Of a stretch of DNA of 21,678 bases, positions 1-11,255 are shown piece after piece. The notes beneath the pieces are model-generated. The model was not told the DNA's origin. It searched no databases and saw only the letters and a program-made list of their open reading frames with translations. Each line of letters begins with the position of its first letter. Within the stretch, counting starts at the first letter, position 1. A program made the position numbers and the translations under genes. Location of the stretch: positions 1 to 21,678 of the forward strand of contig FLMG01002654.1 in the NCBI GenBank assembly GCA_900088475.1. The letters run 5' to 3'. The stretch comes from Hyphochytrium catenoides. Taxonomy: Eukaryota > Sar > Hyphochytriomycetes > Hyphochytriales > Hyphochytriaceae.

Positions 1-757
1 AATCAGAGGCCGAGAATTTTGCTGATAGCGTATCGTTTAGCGTACCCCGGTGGAAGTGCTCTAACCCTTGATTCAACTAACAAAGCCTTGCAAACAAGAA
101 TTTCAAAAAGAAGTGCGGTGGAACTTGTGCGCTCCCATGTGCGTGCCTCGTATATGATGCGTATTTCTACCCACCAGAACTGGCATCGTCAAATCCAGGT
201 GATGGTCGCTACTGATTGGGTAGTGTATTGGCCCTATCAGCCAATCAGAGGGCGAAGAGCGTTTCTCAAGCATACAAAGCATATCCATTGGGTTACTGAA
301 AAAATGCTTTATGACTATTGGCTGGAACTGCCCAATAAAACGAGGCCTCTTGATGACTAACTGATCTTCAATGGCCTCAGAGCTCGTTAGAGGAGAGGGA
401 AGCATGTCGGCTCTCCTCCGTAACACTATTCTCAATCCTCCAAAACCTCTGGGATGACGATCTCCTGCTGTCGCAGCCTCTCTTTCGTCAGTAAGACACG
501 CAGAGCACTTCCTATTTTCTTCAAAGGGAAAGACCAGTCTTAAGATAGCTGCCTCCTGCGCCATTGCGTATTAGTAGTGAGCTGCTGCTCCATTGACTTC
601 CAACGGTGGACCGTTCAACGAGGAAGGCAGCAGCCGTCATCTCTGAGCTCCGAAATCATCAAACAGGTTTGCTATGCACTCCCTGCTGGCGTTGCACTGG
701 CCCAACTTTACAGCGGTTGCCTAATATGTCATCCCCTCTCCGCTTTACGGCAGTGAC
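1..757. other. Left flank with overlapping antisense open frames, no recognised gene
   Basis: No recognisable domain was found on either strand. Two open frames overlap in antisense. One is a plus-strand frame open from the window edge to a stop at 358-360; it is rich in Trp, His and Tyr and its start would lie outside the window. The other is a minus-strand frame of 153 codons with an ATG at 564-562 and a stop at 103. The minus frame, if real, would be divergent from the Cdc25-like gene at 758 with about 190 bp between the two starts. At most one of the pair is likely to be coding, and either could be chance. I see no conserved motif, transmembrane segment or signal peptide in either product, and no tRNA-like fold or repeat. 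Confidence 0.3.
103..564 (-). CDS. Hypothetical 153-residue open frame, doubtful
   Basis: This is an uninterrupted ATG-to-stop frame of 153 codons on the minus strand. The product is basic, with scattered Cys and His residues that do not form a spaced zinc-binding pattern. I recognise no family. Its favour rests only on length, ordinary amino-acid composition, and a position that would make it a divergent partner of the Cdc25-like gene. Against it, a plus-strand frame covers most of the same bases, and every well-supported gene in this window is cut by introns. It may be an exon of a larger gene or a chance frame. Confidence 0.18.
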   Translation of the reverse strand: MAQEAAILRLVFPFEENRKCSACLTDEREAATAGDRHPRGFGGLRIVLRRRADMLPSPLTSSEAIEDQLVIKRPRFIGQFQPIVIKHFFSNPMDMLCMLEKRSSPSDWLIGPIHYPISSDHHLDLTMPVLVGRNTHHIRGTHMGAHKFHRTSF

Positions 758-1647
758 ATGACGAGCATTTTGAAGACAACAACGTCGGAAGACGCTCTGC
801 CTACTGGTTATCAAACGGTCAGTTGGACCGATCTCAAGGAGAGCTTGGTTACCTCCTCTTCTTGAGTACCAGGATACACCAGAGACAGTAAACAAAGAAG
901 TGGGAGCCGAACAGCCCATTGTCATTGTGGATGTAAGGCCTCAAGAGGTAATCAGACTAGCAGGCAGCTCATCTTGTGGAGCATGAGAGTTAGGAAGCGT
1001 AATAAGAGGGACAACCATTTAGTGACCATTGACCATCACTCACTTCTCCTCGCTATGTAGGACTTCCAAAAGGGTCATATCAAAGGTGCCATCAACGTTC
1101 CATCAACGGTAAGTGGTTGGACTTTGTGGTAGGCTTTTGATCTAGTAGATTCAGCTGCTGGATTCCACAAGCTCACGGAGAGCTTCCCTTATTATATCGG
1201 CAAACGCAGGTCTTCAAAGAAAGTGGTGCAGAAGAGGCCGAAGCACTAGCTGATCTGGTTAAAGAACTGCAACATACTCCCAAGATAGTATTCCACTGTC
1301 AACACAGGTCAGTGGTGCGCCATCCTACTGATCAATGTCTATTCGCAAGACAAGTAACAGCCTTTCAAATGGCAGTCAAAGGCGGGGACCATCCTGTGCT
1401 CTGAAATTTACAGAGAAGCTCGAGGCAACCTTACAAACTCTGGATGGCGCCACTCGTCCTGAGGTCGTTGTTCTTGAAGGCGGTTATGCTAAGGTTCTCC
1501 AGGTAAGACAGATGAGAACCACTGCTTGTCGGCATATTGCAGGCTTTAGATAGAGTTGCTTACAACTATGCTTCTTATTAGAACCTTGAAGATAAGGACC
1601 GACAGTTGTTGGAAGATACGCTGCCAGCAGATCGCGTAGAGCAATAA
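758..1647 (+). CDS. Cdc25/Acr2-like rhodanese-fold phosphatase (arsenate reductase family)
   Basis: Proposed exons are 758-847 (or 758-817), 873-947, 1061-1108, 1210-1307, 1376-1502 and 1582-1647, giving about 157-167 residues, close to the usual 130-170 of the family. The rhodanese core is visible: PIVIVDVRPQE joins DFQKGHIKGAINVPS across an intron, and then KIVFHC. The catalytic loop is split by the 68-nt intron 1308-1375. Once joined it reads HCQHSQRRGPSCA, which matches the HC-x5-R phosphatase loop and the SQ-x-RGP-x-CA signature of plant CDC25, fungal Ibp1 and arsenate reductase Acr2. The next segment VVVLEGGY matches the family's conserved VLxGGF. Known members are small dual-specificity phosphatases or arsenate reductases; which activity applies here cannot be read from sequence. 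The first two exons do not share a frame without an event at 848-872 or 818-872 (see findings). The last acceptor is also uncertain: 1543 would give a different short C-terminus. The gene lies head-to-tail upstream of INTS1. Confidence 0.82.
848..872 (+). other. Candidate 25-nt intron or frameshift site in the Cdc25-like gene
   Basis: The frame opened by ATG 758 ends at TGA 863-865, while the rhodanese frame continues one base out of register from 864. Removing the 25 nt from GTTACC (848) to the AG at 871-872 joins the two in phase 0. It keeps a VSWTDLKESL segment, where rhodanese and Cdc25 domains normally carry their first helix. Alternatives are a 55-nt intron starting at GTCAGT (818) with the same acceptor, which deletes that helix; a +1 slip at TCT-TGA; or a single-base sequence error. 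Confidence 0.4.
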
Positions 1648-3019
1648 TCACATCAGGTTCAGTCGGGTCCTTCTCACCTAGGTCCAACTGTCCATATCAC
1701 CGCGAGTGAAAAGGGTAGAAGTCTGATTGCGCTTTCCTAGTGCCTCACTTCCCGCACACTCTTTCCAGCGTCCTCTCCATCTTCCGACATATCCGCCAAA
1801 CAATCAAGTGCTCCTCCTTTATACTTCTTTTTCTTATTGTTTGTAGAGGTGAAGACAAAAACTGGCAGGTAGCGGCTGTGATAGAGGAAGCTTTGGGGCT
1901 TCTAGTTGGTTTCGTTAGCTCTCTAAACAGCCCTTACGTTCCAGAAGGTGCCTGCGGGCGATAATAGACATATACCTAACTATACATCATTGACCCCACA
2001 TGTTTCCTGAGCGATTCTCACGTCTTGAGTGAGGAAAGGGCTTGGTACAAGGATTGAGGCCCCTCCCACCTTGGGCTTGGTGGAAATTATAGCAAAACCA
2101 GCGCCCTTAATTAAGTTGAGCGCAGATCTTTAGGAAACAAAGCAGCTTGTGCGGGTTCCGGCCCCCTTCTCCCTTCCCTCATCACTCCCGCTCTTGCGCT
2201 CTGAGAGCAACTCTTGTGTGAGCCTAAATATTGCGAAAGGAAGCTCTGTTCTGTTCTTGTGAGGTAGGATGAAGGAATGTGGATCCCTTTAGTCAAGCCC
2301 TCGACTCAAGCGCCTCTGTTCAGAATAGAAAAGCAGTTTCCTGCCTGGCAGCTCTGGGCTATACTCCTCCCTGCATGAGTGTATCCCTTGTGACATATTC
2401 CTGAAGATGGCCCTGCTGCCGCTGAAGCAGGTCTGCTCTGGAAGCTTGAGAAGGCTCACGGACCTCAAGGCGACTGTGGAGCCATTCCAAGCAGTAAAAC
2501 CATCATCCCGAACCACTATCACGCTATCACCTCTATAAAGGTATCATATATCACAAGTTGCCAATTATACACGCCAAAAAAGTACTTGCCAAAGCGAGTC
2601 CTCCTGAGAATGTGCCCTTGCCAATTTCTACATTTGTGAATAACGCGTCAACGACGTATATTAAGATGTCCCTTCCGTCAACTTACAGCGCGAAGACAGC
2701 AGAAGAGCAAGATATTGACATCTTTCCACAAAAACACACAGAGACATCATGATTGATGGATCTTCTTGAGCTCCTTCCCCTTCCATGCAACTCGCTCATC
2801 GCCAACCTTCGCCTCATCATCAGCTTATCAGACCGAGCAGCAATGGAACGAAGTCCAATGTGTACATCGCGACCAAGCGTGGGCACATTCCCCGCGCATG
2901 ACAGCCAGAAAAGCCAATAAGCAAGGGGTTAAGAAGAGCTTAGACAATTCTAGCGCTGTTGTTTCCAACGCTCACTTATGGGCGTAGACTGAGTCAGATC
3001 AGGGACCCTTATTCTTACC
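1648..3019. other. Intergenic gap between the Cdc25-like gene and INTS1
   Basis: This 1.37 kb stretch holds only short frames (61-77 codons on both strands) without recognisable domains. A possible plus-strand exon lies near 1848-1964, after a CT/T-rich run ending TTTGTAG, but nothing convincing joins it. It could be an alternative 3' exon of the Cdc25-like gene, untranslated sequence, or nothing. The part just before 3020 should contain the INTS1 promoter and 5' untranslated region. I see no clear TATA box, tRNA or long repeat. Confidence 0.5.
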
Positions 3020-6000
3020 ATGTCATCTGTTAAGCCGCCTTCACGGGACAAGAAGGCAGCTGAAGATAGTCCAAGCGCTAGTTCTAGTGACAGTAGCAGC
3101 GCACGTGATTATCAAGACTCCCCTCGATCGGGGACCGGACCGACAGCCACAGGGAAAGGAAAAGAAATGGAAGCAGATGACACGGAAGATGAGCTGGAGG
3201 ATTTCAAGCTTGGAGTTGCTTCTCAAAAGCCCTCAGAAGGCAGGAATTTGGCGAACGACGGTAGTGATGAGGATGAAGGCGTAGGTCGGACCTCCGTCAA
3301 AGACTCACCCTCCCACCGAGGGCTGTCGACCCGTAGGCCGTCCAAGAAGCCACCTGACACGAAGAGTAGGTCAAGCCATGATACTATTATAACCCTCCAC
3401 CACACGCTGGAGGCGGCGGCCGCGGTTAGGAACCACGCACAGGTAACCCGGCTCTGTGAGACGGTGCTCATACCCTATGCTAAGCGGAGGACAGCGCTTC
3501 ATCCCGTCATTGTCCTTAGCATTACCCTTACGGCGAAGCAGCATCCAGATGCAGTCCAGAGCCACGAGTTTCGGAAATTGTTGATAAAGCTTTTATCTCT
3601 GTCAGTGCAGACGTCAGGGAAGACAAGCCCGAGGCCCGGACCGACTCCACCCCACGGCTCACATTTGAATAGGCTTCCTAGTGAAAGGGGCGTAATGACG
3701 GACCAGCTACCCTCTCCAACCGCCCAGGCGCTAGCTTGCAACCTTCTGCTTTTTGTCCTGGACCAGAGTACTCAGCCATGGCCGTCGGAGCTGATTCAAG
3801 CCTGGATTGACGATTCTCTGGGACGTCGCGTTTGGGTGGACGACCCTACTGCTGAACCTTTCGTCGCCCAAGTCCTGACTGCTTTTGGTGGAGACATTGG
3901 AGATAAAGGTCAGTATTATGAGCTTTGGACTATCAGTTTAGATTAATGGACATGACTGTTTCCTATTTCTTCTCAGGCTCCTTAGAAGACTCTTCATCGT
4001 CGCGGCAGGTAACTTTGTTGCCATCAGTAACCTCTTCCTCTACTACTGAAGTCTATTCTTTCTTGATTGGCACACTCCTTATGCGTTTATGTCTTCCCTT
4101 TCTTAAATGAGCTGGCTTGCTTCGCTTGGCCTCCTTCATTGAGAGTAACCCCAACCCTCCTCCCTCACGGTAAGGCACCAATGAGTAGGTTTAGTGAGGA
4201 AACGAAGACAATGTACAAGGAAAAGCTCCTTGCTGCCATCAAAGAAAGGCTGGCGAAGTACGATAAAGCAGTGACGGGTGGGATCTACGGGCCGCTCAGC
4301 GGCGGGAATCCAAACAGCAATCCAATAGCCCAGGGTCTCAGACAACTGCTGCAAGTGTTAGCCAGCGTGATGGGACTGCAGGAGGTGCGAGAGCTTTGTA
4401 TGCGGAATATGGAGAGTTGGCTCCAAAACCCGACCCTCAAAGCTCAAGCTCGAGACATCTTGATGAAGCTGGTGCAGCACACATCTGGCATCTCAGACCA
4501 GGACGTCGCTATAGTTGATGCTTTGCTAAACCTCAGGCTCAAGAGTAGCCTTTGGGGCATTCACGTAGAGGCGATCATAGAGCTCATTCATGTGCAGCCT
4601 CAATATTTGCGGAGAGTACTGAAGTTCTTCATTAGCAGAGAGAGAACCAGCAACCTGGGAAAGAGGGTTGACATTATGAAGGTATTTGTCTCTATTTTTC
4701 GGTCGACCAGACAGGATGGGGGCGCTAACGCCAATAGTCTTCAAGGTACGCCGGCATAGCTGCTATCTGACTTATGGCTTGCAGTTAGTCTCCCCTTCTC
4801 TCTACGGCGTGACGTGACATCTGACTTAAACCTTGCCCTCGTAAGCCTCATTGAGAGTGTTTTAGCTGGTTGACACTATCCTTATCTGGATCGGAATTAA
4901 CACGACTCCAAACGCAATGAATATAGGGTTGGGAAGTTCTCCTTCCACAAGCCCTGGAAGGATAAGTCCAGCGCAGGGGACTCCGTCTCTCACAGCAAGC
5001 TCTCCTCTCAGGCACTTCTTGGACCCTTCAGCGGCCACTAGGTCTCCTGCTGTACCGACCACTCCTCTTGCCGACAGGTCTAACGTAAGTGGAAGGAGCA
5101 AGAAGAAAGAGCATCCTGGATCCTATCTCTCGTTCGAGCTTGCTAGATCACTCCGAGATCTCGCTCTGACCAAGGATCTGGCGCCTATTCTCCGCCCAGT
5201 CGCGAAGAAGATTATCAAGAACTTAGGCTTTTCATCTTTGGACATCCTATCTTTCTGTTCAGGTCTCATGCACGACGAGGAAGACCCCACGGTTGGAAAG
5301 CTTTCCCCAGAGCAGGTGCATGCTTGGCTTTCGCTTTGTCTGGAACTGGTGCTCTCTGTGGTTGCATGTAGAGCCACCGAGATCCACACCTCTCACCAAC
5401 TGCATTCCCAAGGAAGTGCCCGAGGAAAGCCCCGCCCTGTCCCTACTTCACAGCGATTTCCAAGGACTCAGACCCTCGCTAATGCGCGGCCGAGCCCAGC
5501 GCAACCCTCCCCGGTTCATGCGTCTCCCATCCATCCAAGTCTAGAGACTAGCTCTCCGGATGTGAACAGTCTGAGTACTTGGGAGAGAGAGAAAGGGAGC
5601 ACCTTCTACCTAGAGCAGGTGCGAGAGGAATTCAATGAGCAGCTCAGTATCATACAGACTGCTGGAATGCAGTGGGTTGGAAGCGTGTGGGTCAGACTTT
5701 GTGGCACCAACCTTGGCGGTGGTGCAGCCCTTTCTTCCGCCTCTTCCTTCTTCACTGAGTCAGTAAGAAAGCTCCTCCTGCTCGACCAGGGTGCCATCGG
5801 AGAGGGCGGAGGAGCCATTATAGGAGATCCCGACTGGGTGCATGTTGCTTTCTGTGTAGAAGGGACGCCGGTAACAGAGGAGACGTTGGAGACGCTACTG
5901 AACCTTAGCCTTCAGTATAATCTTATCTCTCACCCGTCTGCCCTCTCAATGGTGGAAACGCTGGTGTCTCGAGCTTATCAGGGGCAGAACAAGAGAGATG

Positions 6001-9000
6001 GAAAGGCTTACGATGACAGTCGGCCACCCTCTCTTCCTGGCCTTGTCATAAAGAACCATGGTATCGTCCAGAGACTTCTTATGCTCTCTGCTCTCAATGT
6101 GAGGGCCGGTGTAGAGACAACGGAAGCCTTCAACCTCTCTGATCGACACCTGTTTTGGCGCTGCTGCCTGCTGTTACACACTCTGTCAACCTTCAACCCC
6201 TCAACTGTGGGCAAGCTCGTTTGGGATAACTTCCCTTCGGTGCGGCTGATGTTAGAAATGTCCATTGCAAAAAGCTGGGACTTTCCACCTCTAAATCAGG
6301 TGAGGAAGACGTGATAAACGGACGTTTTCGCCTACGTTGCATGGTTCACTGTGTGCAGAATCCACCCTTCAGTGCTGTTGAACTGAGCACTGGGAGAGTC
6401 TCTCGTTTTTCTTGTTAAGCTTCAACTCCTTCAAATCATCCAGCCGCCGCTGTGGCCTGTTTGGCTATTATTCCTCTTTTGCTGGCTCAAGCTCCCTTCA
6501 CCTTTGCCAGGCCCTAGACAACGAGAAACGACAAGCGTTGCTCGACGCAGATGCATCTATATCCCTTAAAGAAGCCCATATCGTCCAAGATATGAGAGAA
6601 AGACAAAACCCTATGGCTGATAAGGTGATGCTACTGTTGCCACCCGGACCCGCCCGCCGGCCCCCCGACTGGGTGATTGAAGCCCTCAAAGAGGAAGACC
6701 GGAAATTGAGGCTTGGTAAGAGCTTGTTTGCTGGCTAGTCTTTGGCCAATGGTTCACGGTTCCTTCAGATTGATTTTGCCCATTTCCCCCACCCGTATGA
6801 ACTCCTGTTCTCCCTTCGTGTCCATGTTCGCTTTTGCCGTCATCGGTGTGCGGAGTTTCGTCCTCTTTGTCTCGATTGTCGACTCGGGCCGGGTAGCATC
6901 CTTACAATGACCCCGACGGGTCTTTTTCCTTCGTTTAGGTATGCGGCTTCGGCGCTCTGTTTCACCAAACTTTTTGGCGGAGATGGTAGGGGACACGTCT
7001 GCCTTAAGCTGTGTACAGCGGAGTGCGCTTTGGCTGGCAAATGTGATCAAGGATGAGGCGGATACCGTCCAGATTCTTCCGGTCCCTTCCATTTGTGAAC
7101 TCCTCATGCTAGCAGTAGGAGATCTGAAAGAGGGCGGAAGCCAGCCAGTGAGAGAGAGTTATGCACTTGGCTTCTCTAGACCTTCGCTTGCCATGGAAGC
7201 GCCCTATCTCCTCGAACGCCTTCGCCTCTTTATCCAGAAGAATAGTGATAGCCCTCTCTCATTAGAGCTCATCCGCGCGTTTCTTCGCAAAATGGGCTCC
7301 AAGATTGTGATAGAACGGAAAAATGCTGCGGAGATCCTTGATGCACTTCTCACCAACCCTGAAGAGTCACTTCAAGAAGATTCGTTAGCTTTAGAGACAG
7401 GAATAGTCAGAGATCAGCTTCCTCCAGGGTACAACTGGATCCGGAATCTCTCCTCACTCTTCTCGCCTTCCTTTTATAGGGAGCTACAGAGAGAAATCCT
7501 TGCGACGCTTCAAGACCTTCTCTTTCTTGAAACCTCTCCGGAGTCTCTTCTCTTCCAACTTGAAGCCCTGGATGCTCACTGCAAGATACTCCAGACTCAA
7601 GCAAATACAATGGACTTTGAGATAGAAAGCTTCGAAGAAGAAGAGCGAAAGAGCAAGAGGAAGAAATACTATGAGACGGAGCTTTTGGCTGCAGTTGTCT
7701 CCAAGGTTCTTGTGCATCGAAGCGCTATAATGACTAGTATCCTTCGAGTGGATAAGGCATATGCGCTTGTCCTCTCGGCTATCTCCCGGTCTATCAATGC
7801 CAGCTATGTGGCAGGGAAGCCTTTGTCAGGCGCCAAGGAGATAGACAAAAAAGAAGCAGAAGAAGATCGAGACATGTGGCGGATCGTCCTGCAGCCCATC
7901 CGGGATCAAGAGCCGAGAGAGGTAGCAATACAGTCTGTTATCCTTCGCGGTGCGATCTTTATGCTCTCTTTACAAGCTCCTTGCCCCGAGAGTGCTCTAG
8001 ATCAGTTCCAAAGGCTAGCCAAATGTCTCTTTCCTCCGTCTTCTCTCTCTTTTGCGGTGCCTTCTGGCACCATTCCAGGCTTTCCTGGCGCTGTTGACGC
8101 AAATAGACAGCGAGTTCTTTCTCCTTCACTTTGCTTTCAACTGGCAAGAACGTGGAATGAAGAGCTTCTGCAATGTGTGATGGAGAGAATGGACTCCCTC
8201 GCCCTCCTCTCCTTGCAGAAGAGCTATGGGTTAACAGAAAAGGCCTTCCGAATGTTAATGGCAAGGTTGGACGGTGACATTGAGAAGCCAGAGCAGAAGG
8301 CTAGAATGACGAACATTCTCTCCCCATTGCAAAAGAAGGAGCTCGCCCTACGGAAGAAGCTCTACCATGCATATCAAAGAGTATATAGCACAGCTTCTAC
8401 AGGCATAGGTCAGAAATTCATGGCGTGGCTTGGCGGCCTTCCGGTTGTATCGCGCACTTCTCCATCTTCGCTGTCGCCTAGGCCCGCAGAGTCAAAGAGA
8501 ACCGAGTGGATATTCGACCAACTTCGAGGACGATTTAGGCCTTCTCTGGTGAGATAGAAATGTGGGTCCTGCAGGTGTAATGGTCTCTTTTGATCTAACT
8601 TGTGCTCTCGTTGCTCTCTCTTTCTTCATGTCGCCGTCACATCACCTTGCCCAGATTGCACAGGAGTCAGCTCGCCCAACACTTATACCGGACCTAGAGT
8701 CAATGTCGAATGCAGTCTCTAAAGAAGGCGAGAGGAAGGAATTAGATGGCAAGGGAAGTGGAAAGCAGGACGACCTAGGAATGAACGATTGCAAGCTATA
8801 TCAGGAGCTTATGGCCTTGGATAACGATACTGAGTGGAGAGAGAGAATGCGCCAAATGCGAGGCAGTCTTAAAGGTGATGCCGTCTTCCGGCTCGTTCCT
8901 CTGCTTTTCGCTGAGGAGCAGATACTAGAAGATGAAGTAAGAAGGGACTGGAGGCAAGCTTTCCGACTCACCAGTGGTCATTCAGACTTCACCACTCGGG

Positions 9001-11255
9001 CAAGGTACGTCTAGACACTGCAAAGACTGTTCAAACCGCGGGAGGATGGACCATGGGGCTAGTCGAGCGTCGGCCACACCACGTGGCTGACATCGCCGTC
9101 TTCTGCTACTGTAGGCTGCTTGCTTTGGTCATTATGCGGATTACCAAGGCTGAAGACTATCCAGAGCTGCTTCTGTCACTTCAGCATCTCCTTTTTGACG
9201 CTACTGAAGAGAAAGGAGCCCAGGGCCAGAGAGTTTATAGCCCTCCCCATTACTCTTTTGAAATAGAGGTCTTCTGTCGCCTGGTAGACATCGTGCTGAC
9301 AACAAACAAAGGAAGAGGACAGATAACCAGGAAGACAGACGCTCTTACCCTTGGAGACCTAAAGGGTTGGCCAGTGCTTCAAAAGTTTTGCCGCGCCTCC
9401 TCTTCAGCACTATTTCTCACAGTACAGAGGCTAATCGACGAGTTAGAGCGAGACCTACCGCTCAAGCTAGGACCTGCCGCACTGTTTCTCTATGTGAGGA
9501 TCAAAAGTTAGCCTTTCATGTTGATCTCTTCATTTTGTTATCTTGTGCTCTCTCTCTCTGTCCGCTCCCTTTTTTTTGTGGTCAACCATCGATCCCCTTC
9601 CATATCGTCATGCTATTACTGTCCTCTTAGCTGTTCTGGGTCTCACTTCCTTCCTGCTTGCTAGGCACTGTACGTGGAACATCCTAACCAGGTTAGGGAA
9701 CAAGTGGAGGCGCTTCGCCCTCATATTTGGTGCAGACTGCTTGAGCAGTTCTCTCCCTATGTCAGTGGCTTGTTCTCCTCCCACGTCAAGACCAAGACAG
9801 AGCAAATCTTCACTAGCTACCTCAATCACCTCGGTAAGACCTTAGCCGCTGGTTTTCATCTCGTCTTGGTGATCTCCTGTGTATACCCTTTAACTTGAAT
9901 CTTAGCTGCAACCCTTTGGTCACAGTGCATGTCTCTCTCGTTCTATCTTTGACCTTACTACTTCGGCATAGCTCCCCATGTCTTTGTCTAAGGTACTGGG
10001 TCATGTTTTGTCACCCTGCTCCTACTCTCTGTCCGCCACCTGATTAGGCAAAGACCCTCAAAACCATCTCGCCGTCCTCCGGCTGGCGCAGCGTCACAAG
10101 CTACTAGTCCTCTCGGCGCTTAACCCGTTCGTCAATAAGTGTAAGAGCTTGATGGACGAAAGCAGCAAACTGGAAAGGAATAAGCTCCTTCTATTCAGCT
10201 CCCAGGTACGACTGGAACAATGCTGGAGAAGCGAAGAAGACTATATAGAATCGCCGTTCCCACTGCTTACAACTTTTGGCTCATTATCTGGAAGTCATGC
10301 CCCTTTGGCTCACCTGTCTTGCCAAGTTTCTTGTTCATTATTGCCTCTCTCCCCTACGTTTTGGGGTCTGTACCAGCACATCTTGTTTTCTTTTGAGAAA
10401 CTCCTGTGGCATCAATCTATGTTCTACGTCTATCTGTCCTTGTAATCTTGTCGGCGATTTCCTTTGCAGGTTCATGCCATCGCTCATGCCCTGCTGCCGG
10501 AGCTTTTCCACTTCCCAGACGTCTTGAGGGCCCTCGTGAACTTCCTCCTCACGGTAGCTGTCCGTCTGGTGGACGATAAGGATGAAAAGAGCCAAACAGC
10601 TCTCATAGAAATTGTGAAATTCCTCGAGATCACGGGAAGGAAAGGGGGAAAGACCATGCTATCTCTCTTACAAGAGGTGGCTGGGTCTCTCTCCTTCCCT
10701 GTGAAGCTGAAGGGAAAAGACGCGGGCCTCTCTGAGCGTCTCCTTCCCTTATTGTCAGGGTCCCTTCCACCTCCTTCTCCCCACACCAATGACAGAAAGG
10801 TTGTTGACGTTAAGAGGCTGCGCTCTCTATTGATGTCCCACAACGCGGAACTTGTGCGCTCGGGATTGCTGGAGCTTAACTGTTTGGAGAGGGAAGAGAG
10901 TCTTATAGTTATAGGGCAGATAGTAGAAGCACTCATCCACGTGGCAAGCAGAGAGTATGGGCTTACGCTCATGGAGAGAGAACAAGCATATTCTCTCCTG
11001 CTCCTTCTGCTCTCCGAGTTAGAAAGAGACAGCTTGCAGGGAGCAAGAAGAAAGCTTCTGGATCAGTATGCTTCCTGGTTCTATAGGAGAGCATTGAGAG
11101 GACAAGCGCTTGAAGCAGCGCTTGGCTTTGCCGGAGAATCCCTTGTACACACTGACGGAAGACAGAGCATCGAGCTTCTCAGTGGACTCTTCCAGTTGGG
11201 TAAGGAAGGCGCACAGGAGCTAACAAAGATAGTTAGGCGACAGACGCGAGCATAG
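3020..11255 (+). CDS. INTS1: Integrator complex subunit 1
   Basis: The 11-exon model is 3020-3908, 3977-4008, 4175-4745, 4927-6299, 6511-6715, 6939-8548, 8655-9004, 9115-9493, 9665-9833, 10048-10205 and 10470-11255. Phases agree throughout and give about 2173 residues; human INTS1 has about 2190. Family landmarks occur in the expected order: DDSLGRRVWVDD...FVAQVLTAF (about residues 260-290), EVRELCMRNMESWLQNP (about 380-395), FCSGLM, FNPSTVGKLVWDNFPSVRLMLEM near the end of exon 4, PPGPARRPPDW...LRLG (exon 5) and SVSPNFLAEM (exon 6). The remainder is alpha-helical repeat-like sequence with weak C-terminal conservation. The first 120 residues are Ser-rich, acidic and probably disordered. INTS1 is the large nuclear scaffold of Integrator, which cleaves nascent RNA polymerase II transcripts such as snRNA precursors and attenuates promoter-proximal transcription. 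The start at 3020 is the first ATG of the frame, in an ACCATGT context. Least certain are the acceptor of exon 3 (4175 or 4199) and the exon 3-4 junction. Confidence 0.93.

Noticed and set aside
6754-7107. Minus-strand open frame of 117 codons
   Set aside because: It overlaps an INTS1 intron and the start of exon 6, whose plus-strand product matches INTS1; treated as a shadow frame.
10484-10972. Minus-strand open frame of 162 codons
   Set aside because: It is antisense to the last INTS1 exon, which is well supported by phase and family similarity; the product is Ser/Arg-rich and unrecognised.
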